A stretch of 64,000 nt of DNA from CAKSQL01 sp045649415 (GTDB lineage: Bacteria; Bacillota; Clostridia; UBA1381): positions 1 to 64,000 of the forward strand of contig JAZRPY010000022.1 of NCBI GenBank assembly GCA_045649415.1. The letters run 5' to 3'. The notes under the pieces were generated by a model. That model did not search any database. It had not been told where the DNA came from and saw nothing but the letters and a program-made list of their open reading frames with translations. Shown here one piece after another: positions 6,174-16,020 of this stretch; the stretch's first letter is position 1; each line of letters begins with the position of its first letter. Position numbers and translations under genes: made by a program.

Positions 6174-7859
6174 ATGTTATCATCACAAGATATTATGCAA
6201 CTGATACAGAGCCTAATCTGGCTTCTTGCAGGTGTAGGCGTGTTTATTGTCGGTATGAATTTTATGGGCGATGCTTTGGAAAGAAGTGCCGGCATAGGAA
6301 TGAAACGATTGCTTGAAAGAATCAGCAATAACCGTTTTTCAGGTGTCGGTATCGGTGCCGGAGTTACAGCAATTATTCAAAGCTCGTCAGCAACCTCTGT
6401 AATGGTTATCGGTCTTGTAAACGCTGGTGTTATGACACTTATGCAGGCAACACCGATTATTATGGGTGCAAACATTGGTACAACCATCACAGGTGTTTTG
6501 GTTGCTCTTAAAAACGATTATTTTAATATGCTGATGTACCTGCTTGCTTTTGCAGGTGTAATGATGGGCTTTTCAACAAAAGAGAAGTTTAAGATAGCAG
6601 GCAGCTTGTGTTCAGGTCTTGGTTTGATATTCGTTGGTCTTAACATCATGAGCAGTGATGCTGCATTTGGAAATCCTCTTGTTGAGAATATGTTTACCGA
6701 AATATTTAAGATGATTGATTTTCCTCTTCTCTTAATTTTGGTAGGTGTTATATTTACTGCACTTATACAGAGTTCATCTGCATCTACGGGTGTAGTAATT
6801 ACAATGGTTGGTACAGGTGTGCTGCCACTTGACCTTGCTTTGTTTATTGTTCTTGGTGCAAACATTGGTACCTGTGTAACCGCACTTTTAGCTTCTGTCG
6901 GTGCAAATGCTAACTCAAAAAGAGTTGCACTTATCCATTTCACTTTTAATACAATAGGAACAGTAATATTTACTGCGATTATATGGATTTTCAGAGAACC
7001 GGTCGTGAACTTCTTAATTTCTCTGTTCCCCGGAGATGATGCAATGTCGCTCCAGATGAGAGTGTCCGTTTTCCATGTTATATTTAATGTAACGACAACT
7101 TGCGTATTACTTCCGTTTGTAAAACAACTTGTTGATTATTCTTGCAGAGTTATTAAAGACAAGAAAGAAGAAAAGAACTCGCTTACGCTTAAATATGTTG
7201 ATGACAGACTTATATCCACTCCTCCTGTTGCACTTATGCAGGTAAAGAAAGAAATCGACTATATGATTTCATTAGTAGAAGAAAACACGCATCTTTGCTT
7301 TACCGCAATGGATACGGGTTCTGCAGAATATAATGAACTGATTTGCAAAAACGAAGAAATAATTGACTTTACTAATAGTGCATTAACGGAATTTTTGATA
7401 GGCTTATCCGCAGCAGTAGAAGGAAGTGATGAGAAGGCTATTGGTTCATATTTCCATGTTTTAAATGACCTTGAGCGTATCGGTGACCATGCAGAGAACT
7501 TCCACGAGATCGGTATGGAGATGATAAACAAAAACATATCGTTCTCAGAGCAGGCTCGCAAAGGAATTACCTCTATGCGTGACAATGTTATGCAGATGTT
7601 TGAAATTTCAAAAGATACATTTGAAACTTTACATAAGGATAGACTTTCCGAATTGACAAAGTTAGAGGAATGTGTAGATGGTATGAAGAAAGAACTCATT
7701 GCCAGCCACTTCGCAAGACTTGCCGAAGGAAATTGCAGTGTGGATGTAAGTCCTTATTATTCATCCGTTATTGTTGGACTTGAAAGAATGGCCGACCATC
7801 TTGTAAATGTTGGTTACAGTATTGTAAATCCTATCGGTTCTCAGAAGAAAGATAATTAA
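6174..7859 (+). CDS. Na/Pi cotransporter family protein with C-terminal PhoU domain (first copy)
   Basis: 561 residues. The membrane part (~1-320) carries two inverted Na/Pi-cotransporter repeats, each with the QSSSA signature (QSSSATSVM and QSSSASTGV) and a GANIGT motif, the substrate-binding elements of this family. Residues ~345-560 form PhoU-like helical bundles (ERIGDHAENF, ERMADHLVNVG). The start at 6174 is chosen because GGAAGGAG lies 9 nt upstream; an earlier ATG at 6135 falls only ~9 nt after the -10 box. It probably imports phosphate with Na+. The adjacent two-component system likely controls it. Confidence 0.9.
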   Translation: MLSSQDIMQLIQSLIWLLAGVGVFIVGMNFMGDALERSAGIGMKRLLERISNNRFSGVGIGAGVTAIIQSSSATSVMVIGLVNAGVMTLMQATPIIMGANIGTTITGVLVALKNDYFNMLMYLLAFAGVMMGFSTKEKFKIAGSLCSGLGLIFVGLNIMSSDAAFGNPLVENMFTEIFKMIDFPLLLILVGVIFTALIQSSSASTGVVITMVGTGVLPLDLALFIVLGANIGTCVTALLASVGANANSKRVALIHFTFNTIGTVIFTAIIWIFREPVVNFLISLFPGDDAMSLQMRVSVFHVIFNVTTTCVLLPFVKQLVDYSCRVIKDKKEEKNSLTLKYVDDRLISTPPVALMQVKKEIDYMISLVEENTHLCFTAMDTGSAEYNELICKNEEIIDFTNSALTEFLIGLSAAVEGSDEKAIGSYFHVLNDLERIGDHAENFHEIGMEMINKNISFSEQARKGITSMRDNVMQMFEISKDTFETLHKDRLSELTKLEECVDGMKKELIASHFARLAEGNCSVDVSPYYSSVIVGLERMADHLVNVGYSIVNPIGSQKKDN

Positions 7860-7986
7860 AAACATGTAAGTATATTGAATGCATTAATTATTTAACAAGC
7901 AGAGCCGGTGTGCCCAAAAGTATATCCAGCTTTGTTTTGTGTTTATACTGTTTAACAGTCATTTGTTTGAATATCAAGGAGCTAAA

Positions 7987-8829
7987 ATGAGTGAGAAATT
8001 AAAGAAAAGCTTTAATTTAATATTGTGGTTTTCGGAAGGGATGATTGTAGGCTTTGGCGCCATAATGCCCGGACTTAGCGGCGGAACACTTTGTATTGCA
8101 TTTGGTATATACCTTCCGTTGATTGGATTACTTTCAAATCCCAAACAAAATATAAGTAAATATGGTAAAATGCTTATTTGCTTTGGTATAGGGGCAATAG
8201 TTGGTTTTGTAGGACTATCAGGACTTGCTGCGTGGCTTATGGACAAAAGCAGTTCCCTTGTTACTTGCTTTTTTATAGGGCTGATTATTGGAACATTACC
8301 TCAGTTATGGAAAGACGCAGGTGCCGAGGGCAGAACATCAATATCATATATAAGCTTATTTGGCGGATTTGCAGTAATGCTTATCTTTTTAACGGCTTTA
8401 CAGGCAAATGCACATCTTAAAATTGAAGAGAATATAGGGGGATTTTTATTATGCGGCTTACTGTGGGGACTCAGCTTTATTGTTCCGGGCTTAAGTTCTT
8501 CAACACTTCTGCTTTTCTTTGGTTTATATCAACCGATGCTTGATGGAATATCAAACTTTGATTTCGGGGTTATTATACCTCTTGTAATCGGAATGGTTGC
8601 TTGTGTACTGCTATTATCCAAATTCGTAAATAAAGCATATAACAATCATTATAATATTATTTCTCATACCATTATTGGTATTGTAACAGCTACAATTATT
8701 ATGATTTTGCGCGACTATGAAATTATCACACATTCATTTATGTGGCAAAGTGTTTGCATATTATGCGGAGCTTTGATGTCATATTTTTTAACGATTGTTT
8801 GTGATAAAATCACAGATAAGGATTCATGA
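7987..8829 (+). CDS. popT: DUF368 membrane protein, PopT-type undecaprenyl-phosphate translocase
   Basis: 280 residues, ATG 7987 with AAGGAG five bases upstream. A polytopic protein with eight or more hydrophobic helices and the DUF368 signature PGLSGGTLCIAFGIYLPLIG near the start, repeated in weaker form as VPGLSSSTLLLFFGLYQPML in the second half. DUF368 proteins were shown in other bacteria to return the cell-wall lipid carrier undecaprenyl phosphate across the membrane. Placement between two phosphate transporters hints at a phosphate-linked role, which is inference. It probably shares transcripts with the upstream transporter. Confidence 0.8.
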   Translation: MSEKLKKSFNLILWFSEGMIVGFGAIMPGLSGGTLCIAFGIYLPLIGLLSNPKQNISKYGKMLICFGIGAIVGFVGLSGLAAWLMDKSSSLVTCFFIGLIIGTLPQLWKDAGAEGRTSISYISLFGGFAVMLIFLTALQANAHLKIEENIGGFLLCGLLWGLSFIVPGLSSSTLLLFFGLYQPMLDGISNFDFGVIIPLVIGMVACVLLLSKFVNKAYNNHYNIISHTIIGIVTATIIMILRDYEIITHSFMWQSVCILCGALMSYFLTIVCDKITDKDS

Positions 8830-8867
8830 CATTGATTTAGATAACAATTGAAATGGGGTAATAATAA

Positions 8868-9022
8868 ATGCGTAAGACGAAGATAATCTGTACCATTGGT
8901 CCGGCGTGTGAGAACGCTGAAATTTTAAAAAAATGTGCTTAAATGGTACGAATGTGGCAAGACTCAACTTCTCGCACGGAACTCACGAAGAACATCAGAC
9001 AAAGATTGATTTGATTAAATAA
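8868..9022 (+). pseudogene. pyk: Pyruvate kinase N-terminal remnant with frameshift
   Basis: ATG 8868 opens with MRKTKIICTIGPAC, the conserved pyruvate kinase N-terminus, and stops at 8940 after 24 codons. Directly after, the neighbouring frame reads GTNVARLNFSHGTHEEHQ (8945 on), the next conserved block with the active-site NFSHG segment, until TAA at 9020. So about 50 codons survive with one frameshift, and the remaining ~85% of the gene is gone. It lies between popT and the symporter and is presumably a recombination or decay scar. Confidence 0.85.
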
Positions 9023-9051
9023 ATTATTTTAATTATGGTTGGAGGATTATT

Positions 9052-10608
9052 ATGAACAGTCAAACATTTCAAATTTTAATTGCTATGATTATCTACATGG
9101 CTATTGTAGTAGTAATTGGTGTGGTGTATGCAAAAAAAGCAAATAAAAGCTCGGAAAACTATTTTCTCGGTGGGCGTTCTCTTGGACCGTGGGTAACGGC
9201 TATGAGTGCCGAAGCATCCGATATGAGTGGTTGGCTTTTGATGGGGCTTCCCGGTGTTGCTTATTGGTGTGGTCTTGCCGATGCGGCTTGGACTGCTATC
9301 GGTCTTGCAATAGGTACATATTTAAATTGGCTTATTGTTTCAAAAAGACTTCGAAGATATAGTATAAGAGCAAATAACTCCATAACATTGCCGGAATTCT
9401 TTTCAAACAGATTTCGTGAAAGCAAAAAGGTTATTATGACTCTTTCGGCGGTATTTATTCTTGTATTCTTTACTGTATATGCAGCAAGCTGTTTTGTAAC
9501 CTGTGGTAAGTTATTTTCCACCTTGTTTGGTATGCCGTATATTTCGATGATGATAGTAGGTGCTATTTTCGTATTATTATATACTGTTTTAGGCGGATTT
9601 CTTGCAGAAAGTGCATCTGATTTTATGCAAGGTATCGTTATGATTGTTGCATTAACAGTAATTGTTGTTATCAGCACAGTAAGCGCAGGTGGTTTTGGTG
9701 CCGTAATTGAAAATGCAAAATCTATCCCCGGATTTTTTGAATTCTTTGGTCTTGCTTCACCTACGCTCAATGCTGACGGTGTGCAAATGGTTGAATCAGG
9801 AAAACCATTGTTTGGAGCAGCATCCGAATATGGTTGGTTAAAAATCTTTTCTATGCTTGCCTGGGGACTTGGTTATTTTGGTATGCCACAGGTTCTTTTG
9901 AGATTTATGGCAATCAGAAAAGAAGAAGAACTTAAAAGCTCAAGAAAAATTGCTATGATTTGGGTAGTAATATCTTTAGCGGTAGCTGTATTTATTGGTA
10001 TTGTCGGCAGACAGCTTTATCCAACAGTTCATTCAACATCAACTGATGCCGAAAACATCTTTATAACTCTTGCAACAAGTTCGCTTCCTGCAATTTTGGC
10101 AGGCTTTGTAATGGCAGGAATATTGGCAGCAACAATAAGTTCTTCAGATTCTTATCTTCTTATTGCAGCATCTGCATTTGCAAAAAATATCTATCAGGGT
10201 GTATTCAAAAAGAATGCTTCTGATAAGCAGGTTATGAATATGTCAAGAATAACATTACTTGCAATTGCTTTGGTTGCAATGGTCATTGCTCTTGATGAAA
10301 AAAGCGTTATATTTAACATTGTGTCATTTGCTTGGGCAGGCTTTGGTGCAACATTCGGTCCAATTATGTTGTTCTCTCTGTTTTGGAAAAGAACAAACCG
10401 CCCCGGTGCAGTTGCAGGAATGGTTGGCGGTGCAGGAATGGTATTCTTGTGGAAACTTGTTATATCTAAATTAGGAGGTATTTTTGCGATTTACGAACTG
10501 CTTCCTGCATTTATCTTCTCTTCAATCTGCATAGTTGCAGTGTCACTTATGACGGCACCTCCGTCCAAAGAAATTGAGGAAGATTTTGAAACTGTAAAAA
10601 TAAATTAA
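9052..10608 (+). CDS. putP: Sodium/solute symporter, PutP (sodium/proline) type
   Basis: 518 residues, TTGGAGG before ATG 9052. A sodium:solute symporter with ~13 membrane helices: NYFLGGRSLGPWVTAMSAEASDMSGWLL is the Na+-site region typical of PutP, LGYFGMPQVLLRFMAI the middle signature, and ISSSDSYLLIAASAFAKNIY the conserved helix 8/9 segment. PutP imports proline with Na+. The exact substrate cannot be proved from sequence; other members carry pantothenate or sialic acid, but the GMPQVLLRF block favours PutP. It sits 26 bp before the second Na/Pi transporter. Confidence 0.88.
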   Translation: MNSQTFQILIAMIIYMAIVVVIGVVYAKKANKSSENYFLGGRSLGPWVTAMSAEASDMSGWLLMGLPGVAYWCGLADAAWTAIGLAIGTYLNWLIVSKRLRRYSIRANNSITLPEFFSNRFRESKKVIMTLSAVFILVFFTVYAASCFVTCGKLFSTLFGMPYISMMIVGAIFVLLYTVLGGFLAESASDFMQGIVMIVALTVIVVISTVSAGGFGAVIENAKSIPGFFEFFGLASPTLNADGVQMVESGKPLFGAASEYGWLKIFSMLAWGLGYFGMPQVLLRFMAIRKEEELKSSRKIAMIWVVISLAVAVFIGIVGRQLYPTVHSTSTDAENIFITLATSSLPAILAGFVMAGILAATISSSDSYLLIAASAFAKNIYQGVFKKNASDKQVMNMSRITLLAIALVAMVIALDEKSVIFNIVSFAWAGFGATFGPIMLFSLFWKRTNRPGAVAGMVGGAGMVFLWKLVISKLGGIFAIYELLPAFIFSSICIVAVSLMTAPPSKEIEEDFETVKIN

Positions 10609-10634
10609 AGTAATTGATTTGATGAGGTGTATAA

Positions 10635-12380
10635 ATGACATTATTTGATATTTTAACTTTAATCGGAGGATTATGTTTATTCCTTTTCGGAATGAGCGTG
10701 ATGGGTGATGCGTTGGAACGCAGAGCTGGCGGAAGTCTTAAAAAGATTCTCGCAAGACTTACAAAAAATAAAATAGCCGGATTTTTAACCGGACTTGGTG
10801 TAACAGCAGTTATTCAAAGTTCGTCTGCAACAACTGTAATGGTGGTTGGCTTTGTTAATTCAGGCATTATGACTTTGAAACAGTCTATCGGCGTTATAAT
10901 GGGTGCAAACATCGGTACAACCGTAACTGCTTGGATTTTAAGCCTTGGTGGCATTTCAAGCGACAATATGTTCATTCAGCTTTTGAAACCAACTTCGTTC
11001 ACACCGCTTCTTGCTTTAATAGGTACAGCTCTCTTAATGTTTGGTAAATCAAGCAAGAAAAAGGATACGGGAACAATTCTTTTGGGTTTTGCAACCTTAA
11101 TGTTCGGTATGGACACAATGTCCTCTGCTGTTTCAGGACTCAAAGATGTTCCTGCTTTCCAAAACCTCTTTATAATGTTTAAAAATCCTGTTTTAGGTGT
11201 TTTGGCAGGTGCAATTCTTACTGCAATTATTCAGTCAAGTTCGGGATCTGTGGGCATTCTTCAGGCACTTTCTGCAACAGGTCAGGTTTCCTACGGTGCA
11301 GCTGTTCCTATTATTATGGGACAAAATATAGGAACATGTGTAACAGCACTTCTTTCATCCTTCGGAACAAACAGAAACGCAAAGCGTGCAGCGATTATTC
11401 ATTTATCCTTTAATGTAATTGGAACAATAATTTGGCTTACTGTGTTTAGCTTAATATCGGCAATTTTAAAGCCTGCAATTATTGATGTTTCTGCGTCATA
11501 TTTTGGAATTGCTGTTGCCCATTCATTGTTTAATATAGCTTGTACTGTCCTTCTTCTTCCAATAGCATCATTCCTTGAAAAGTTAGCAATAAAGCTTGTG
11601 CCTGATACAAAGAAAAAGGATGAAAACGCCGAACTTGATGAAAGACTTCTTTTAACTCCACCCATTGCGTTAGAGCGTTGTAATGAGCTTGTTTGTGAAA
11701 TGGCTGAGTCGTCAGTTGTTGCACTTAAAAATGGATTGAATATGTTGACAAGATATGATTCAACTATTGCAGAAGAAATTCGTTCAACCGAAGTAAAGGC
11801 AGACCATTATGAAGATATTTTAGGAACATATCTTGTGAAATTAAGCAGAAATCAAATAAGCGATAGCGACAGTTCAGAAGTTTCGAAGCTTCTTAAGGTT
11901 ATCGGAGATTTTGAAAGAATATCAGATCACAGTATCAATATTTTAGAGTCAGCCGAAGAACTTAAGGAAAAAGATATGCAGTTTACAACCGAAGCTTTAA
12001 ATGAACTTAGGATATTATGTAGTGCAGTATCTGAAATTCTTACACTTTCATATATGGCATTTATCAATAATGATTTGAATGTTGCTCGTGATATTGAGCC
12101 TTTGGAACAGGTTATTGATGGACTAAAGGCAAAGTTAAGAGATGGACATATCAAACGCTTAAAAACCGGAATATGCTCTATTGAAGCAGGATTCGTGTGG
12201 GCAGACCTTATAACAAATCTTGAGAGAACAGCTGACCATTGTTCTAATATAGCAGTGTGCATCATCGATGCTGCAGAAAATAATATGAATATTCATGAAT
12301 CGCTTAGGGATATGAAGAAAGATAATTCATATTTTAGTTCAAAATACTCGTATTATTCTGAGAAATATGCATTGAATTGA
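10635..12380 (+). CDS. Na/Pi cotransporter family protein with C-terminal PhoU domain (second copy)
   Basis: 581 residues, GATGAGGTG before ATG 10635. Same architecture as the gene at 6174: two QSSSA repeats (QSSSATTVMVVG and QSSSGSVGILQA) with GANIGTT and GQNIGTC, then a PhoU-like region (~350-560; ERISDHSINI, ERTADHCSNIA). The second repeat has QSSSG in place of QSSSA. Divergence along the whole length suggests an old duplication rather than a recent one. No TTAAC pair is visible directly upstream, so it may depend on read-through from putP. Confidence 0.88.
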   Translation: MTLFDILTLIGGLCLFLFGMSVMGDALERRAGGSLKKILARLTKNKIAGFLTGLGVTAVIQSSSATTVMVVGFVNSGIMTLKQSIGVIMGANIGTTVTAWILSLGGISSDNMFIQLLKPTSFTPLLALIGTALLMFGKSSKKKDTGTILLGFATLMFGMDTMSSAVSGLKDVPAFQNLFIMFKNPVLGVLAGAILTAIIQSSSGSVGILQALSATGQVSYGAAVPIIMGQNIGTCVTALLSSFGTNRNAKRAAIIHLSFNVIGTIIWLTVFSLISAILKPAIIDVSASYFGIAVAHSLFNIACTVLLLPIASFLEKLAIKLVPDTKKKDENAELDERLLLTPPIALERCNELVCEMAESSVVALKNGLNMLTRYDSTIAEEIRSTEVKADHYEDILGTYLVKLSRNQISDSDSSEVSKLLKVIGDFERISDHSINILESAEELKEKDMQFTTEALNELRILCSAVSEILTLSYMAFINNDLNVARDIEPLEQVIDGLKAKLRDGHIKRLKTGICSIEAGFVWADLITNLERTADHCSNIAVCIIDAAENNMNIHESLRDMKKDNSYFSSKYSYYSEKYALN

Positions 12381-12467
12381 TTATATAAAAAGAGCAAACA
12401 AATTACTTTTTACACACTGATATAGTGTTCTTCTACGCTTTTTTAAAAATTAGAGTGCATAAAAGAA

Positions 12468-12513
12468 AATATAGGCAGTGCAAACCATTTGGATTACACT
12501 GCCTATATTTTTT
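12468..12513. terminator. Bidirectional terminator between nptA-like gene and clpC
   Basis: A 13-bp perfect stem (12468-12480 with 12497-12509, AATATAGGCAGTG) with T runs on either strand serves the two convergent genes. The remaining ~90 bases after 12380 hold nothing else visible. Confidence 0.8.
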
Positions 12514-12546
12514 ACTATCCTTAAAAACATACTCCTAAGGCTATTT

Positions 12547-14994
12547 TTATTTAGCTACAACAAATTTATCGTCCTTAAAGTCAATTATTATTCTATCCCC
12601 TGCTTTCACATTTCCATCAATAATTTCCTCAGAGAGCATATCCTCAATTTTACTTTGAATTGCTCTTCTTAACGGTCTTGCACCATAAACAAAGTCAAAG
12701 CCCTCTTTACCAATTGCTGAAATAGTTTCCTTTGTAAATTCAAGGTCAATTTCATTTGCTTTTACTCTCTTTTTCAAGCCATCGAGCATAAGCTCGGCAA
12801 TCTTATTTATATCCTCTTCATTCAATCTATGGAATACTATAATATCGTCAATTCTATTCAAAAATTCAGGCTTGAATGTACCCTTTACAACATCCATTAC
12901 GCTATTCCTGATTTTTTCGTATTCCTTATCCTCATTTTCTTCCTCATTATTAGTGTTTGAAAAACCAAGCTTTGTGGTTGTGTTCAATATATTTTTTGCA
13001 CCAAGATTAGAGGTCATAATTATGATAGTGTTTCTGAAATCCACCTTAACACCTTGTGCATCAGTTAAAATTCCATCCTCTAAAATTTGCAGCATGATAT
13101 TGAATACATCAGGATGTGCTTTTTCAATTTCGTCAAACAAGAGAACTGAATATGGATTTTTCCTGATTTTTTCAGTTAACTGTCCTCCCTCGTCGTATCC
13201 AACATATCCTGGAGGTGAACCAATGAATTTCGATACCGAATGCTTTTCCATATACTCGGACATATCAACTCTTACCATTGCATCCTCAGAGCCAAACATA
13301 CTCTCTGCCAACGCTTTGGATAACTCTGTTTTACCAACACCTGTAGGTCCTAAGAACAAAAATGAGCCGATTGGTCTCTTTGGGTCCTTTAACCCTGCTC
13401 TGCCTCGTCTTATTGCCCTTGCAACTGCCTCAACTGCTTCCTCCTGACCAATAACCCTTTGATGTAAAAGTGATTCAAGATTTTTTAGCTTTTCACTTTC
13501 TGCCTCATTTAATTTGCTTACAGGGATATTTGTCCAATCGGAAATTACATTTGCAATATCCTCTCCTGATACAACTAAATTCTTAGTGTCGGCACATTCA
13601 CCTCTCCATTGCTCCGACTCTTTTTTAATTGTTTCCTGAAGCTCTGCCTCCTCATCTCTTAAGCTTGCTGCCTTCTCATATTCTTGCGCATTTACAGCCT
13701 CTTGCTTGCTTATCTGGACAGACTTTAATTTATTTTCAAGCTCCTTCAAATCCTTTGGAGCAGTAAGGGATGATAGCTTTTTCTTAGAAGCAGCCTCGTC
13801 AATCAAATCAATAGCCTTGTCTGGCAAAAATCTGTCTGTTATATATCTCGCAGACAACTTTCCAGCAGCCTCAATTGCTTCATCAGAAATTTTCACATTA
13901 TGGTGAGCTTCATATTTATCTCTCAAGCCTCTTAAAATTTTAATCGTTTCATCTATAGTCGGCTCTCCTACAACAATAGGTTGGAAACGCCTTTCTAATG
14001 CAGCATCCTTTTCAATATATTTTCTATATTCCGAAATGGTAGTTGCACCAATCAATTGCAATTCTCCTCTTGCAAGCATTGGCTTTAAAATATTTGATGC
14101 ATCAATTGCACCCTCTGCCGAGCCTGCGCCAACAATTGTGTGCATTTCGTCTATGAAAAGGATCACATTTCCTGCTTCCACAACCTCGTCAATGGCTTTT
14201 TTTAGCCTTTCCTCAAATTCACCTCTGTATTTTGCACCTGCAACCATAGATGATAAGTCAACTGTGACAAGACGCTTTCCAATCAATAATTCAGGAACAT
14301 CTCCTGCCTCTATTTTTTGCGCCAAGCCTTCAACCACTGCAGTTTTACCAACACCCGGCTCACCAATCAGGCAAGGGTTGTTCTTTGTTCGTCTTGATAA
14401 AATTTGAATAACCCTTTCAATTTCCTTATCTCTGCCAATTACAGGATCAAATTTGTTTTCCTTTGCAAACTGTGTCAAGTCCCTTCCGAATTTGTCGAGG
14501 GTTGGAGTTTTAGTGTTTCTTGTCTTATTATCCATATTTGTTTTTTCGTGCTTTGTGTTGATGTTTTTGTCGAACGCATCATCACCAAAACCCGACTTAT
14601 CTACTCCAAAGCCATTCAAAATCTGTGCTGCAACACCATCTCCGTCACTCATTATTGCCGATAAAATATGCTCTGTTCCAATATATCCGTGTCCCATTCT
14701 ATTGGCTTCCATAGCGCTTATTTCTAATATTCTTTTACTTCTTGGAGTCAACGACAGCTCTGTGTTTAAACTAATAGGCTCACCTGCAGGAATAAGCTTT
14801 AAAAGCTTTTCCTTAAAAATTTCTTCAGTCGCTCCCAATTCATTTAAGTACTTAGCAGCAACTCCGTTTCCTTCTCTTATTATACCCAGCAATATATGTT
14901 CACTTCCAACATATCCTTGCCCAAGCTCGCAGGCAATATCGTGGGCATTTTTTAATGCTATTCTTGATTTCTCGGTAAAATTTGAAAATAACAT
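12547..14994 (-). CDS. clpC: ATP-dependent Clp protease ATPase subunit ClpC
   Basis: 815 residues, the usual ClpC length. Clp N-domain repeats (~1-145), first AAA+ module with GEPGVGKT (Walker A) and the ClpC middle domain (~390-470, with a UVR-like stretch EYEKAASLRDEEAELQ), second AAA+ module with GPTGVGKT and LLFDEIEKAHP, and a C-terminal D2-small domain. It unfolds substrates, including arginine-phosphorylated proteins marked by McsB, for ClpP. ATG 14994 follows GAAAGGATG. Last gene of the CtsR-controlled operon, 18 bp after mcsB. Confidence 0.97.
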   Translation of the reverse strand: MLFSNFTEKSRIALKNAHDIACELGQGYVGSEHILLGIIREGNGVAAKYLNELGATEEIFKEKLLKLIPAGEPISLNTELSLTPRSKRILEISAMEANRMGHGYIGTEHILSAIMSDGDGVAAQILNGFGVDKSGFGDDAFDKNINTKHEKTNMDNKTRNTKTPTLDKFGRDLTQFAKENKFDPVIGRDKEIERVIQILSRRTKNNPCLIGEPGVGKTAVVEGLAQKIEAGDVPELLIGKRLVTVDLSSMVAGAKYRGEFEERLKKAIDEVVEAGNVILFIDEMHTIVGAGSAEGAIDASNILKPMLARGELQLIGATTISEYRKYIEKDAALERRFQPIVVGEPTIDETIKILRGLRDKYEAHHNVKISDEAIEAAGKLSARYITDRFLPDKAIDLIDEAASKKKLSSLTAPKDLKELENKLKSVQISKQEAVNAQEYEKAASLRDEEAELQETIKKESEQWRGECADTKNLVVSGEDIANVISDWTNIPVSKLNEAESEKLKNLESLLHQRVIGQEEAVEAVARAIRRGRAGLKDPKRPIGSFLFLGPTGVGKTELSKALAESMFGSEDAMVRVDMSEYMEKHSVSKFIGSPPGYVGYDEGGQLTEKIRKNPYSVLLFDEIEKAHPDVFNIMLQILEDGILTDAQGVKVDFRNTIIIMTSNLGAKNILNTTTKLGFSNTNNEEENEDKEYEKIRNSVMDVVKGTFKPEFLNRIDDIIVFHRLNEEDINKIAELMLDGLKKRVKANEIDLEFTKETISAIGKEGFDFVYGARPLRRAIQSKIEDMLSEEIIDGNVKAGDRIIIDFKDDKFVVAK

Positions 14995-15012
14995 AATTAC
15001 TCATCCTTTCTT

Positions 15013-16020
15013 TTATATAGCATCTCTTATAAGCTCTGCTCTTTTTATATCTCTTTTGTCTGCATCAAGACTTTCCTCAGACATTATCATTCCTGGTTCG
15101 GTCCTGACAATCAATTCATAATAGGAATTATTTCCATTATTTTCTATCACACCTAAAGCATTGCCTAAAATTACATCAGATATAAGTTTTTTTGCTTCTT
15201 TTGATGAAATTTTTCTTGCATACTTCAAAATTCCATATGAACGCCACACCTTGTCATCAATTTCATCCTTATTTTTTTGATAGACCTTTTCTCTCGCTTC
15301 CTTTTCATATGCTTCAATCTGCTTTGCGATATTTTCTACCTTTTCAACAAGCTCCTCCTCAGTATATCCCATAGTAATCTGGTTGGATATCTGATAAAGA
15401 TTTCCCAAAGCCTCTGAGCCTTCTCCATATATTCCTCTTATTGCAATTCCAAGGCTTGATGCAGAAGCGATGATTTTTGAAATATCTCCTGTCATAGCAA
15501 GCACAGGCAGATGCATCATAACCGATGCCCTCAAACCCGTTCCAAGATTGGTTGGACAGCTTGTTAAATATCCAAGCTTTTCATCAAAGGCATACTCAAC
15601 ACTCTCCTCAATAAGATTGTCAATCTTATCTGCCAAATCCCAAGCTTCTTTTAGCCTCAATCCCGGAAGAATAACCTGTAATCTTAAATGGTCCTCTTCA
15701 TTGATCATAAGGCTCATTGTTTTATCCTTGTCAAGAATCACTCTGCCACCCTTATTTGCCGACAAAATAGGACTTATCAGATGCTCCTCGATTAAAGTCT
15801 TTCTTTGTTTTTCGTCGATGGCATTCAAGTCAATTGCTTTAAAATCCTTGGAAATCACCGAGTTTGAGCTAAGAATTGCACTTTCTATGTCCTCTGCAAC
15901 CTTTTTATTCACATCCTCGCTCATCATATAAGGAAAAGGATATTTTTTTATATTTCTTGCAATTCTTATTCTTGTGCTTACCATTATGTTATTGTTACTT
16001 TTTTCACTATACCAGCTCAT
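15013..16020 (-). CDS. mcsB: Protein-arginine kinase McsB
   Basis: 335 residues of the phosphagen-kinase fold: STRIRIARNIKKYPFP near the N-terminus, TSCPTNLGTGLRASVMMHLP (the conserved catalytic Cys region of guanido kinases, ~165-185) and RGIYGEGSEALGNLYQISNQ. McsB phosphorylates arginines on proteins, inactivating CtsR and tagging substrates for ClpCP. It overlaps mcsA by ATGA (4 bp), so translation is coupled, in keeping with McsA being its activator. Confidence 0.96.
   Translation of the reverse strand: MSWYSEKSNNNIMVSTRIRIARNIKKYPFPYMMSEDVNKKVAEDIESAILSSNSVISKDFKAIDLNAIDEKQRKTLIEEHLISPILSANKGGRVILDKDKTMSLMINEEDHLRLQVILPGLRLKEAWDLADKIDNLIEESVEYAFDEKLGYLTSCPTNLGTGLRASVMMHLPVLAMTGDISKIIASASSLGIAIRGIYGEGSEALGNLYQISNQITMGYTEEELVEKVENIAKQIEAYEKEAREKVYQKNKDEIDDKVWRSYGILKYARKISSKEAKKLISDVILGNALGVIENNGNNSYYELIVRTEPGMIMSEESLDADKRDIKRAELIRDAI

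Noticed and set aside
9261..9770. Minus-strand open frame in the PutP-type gene
   Set aside because: Antisense to membrane-helix codons of a clear symporter, with no start signals.
12872..13447. Long plus-strand open frame (~190 codons) inside clpC, and another at 14453-15121
   Set aside because: Antisense to strongly conserved ClpC/McsB codons; no ribosome site, promoter or family.
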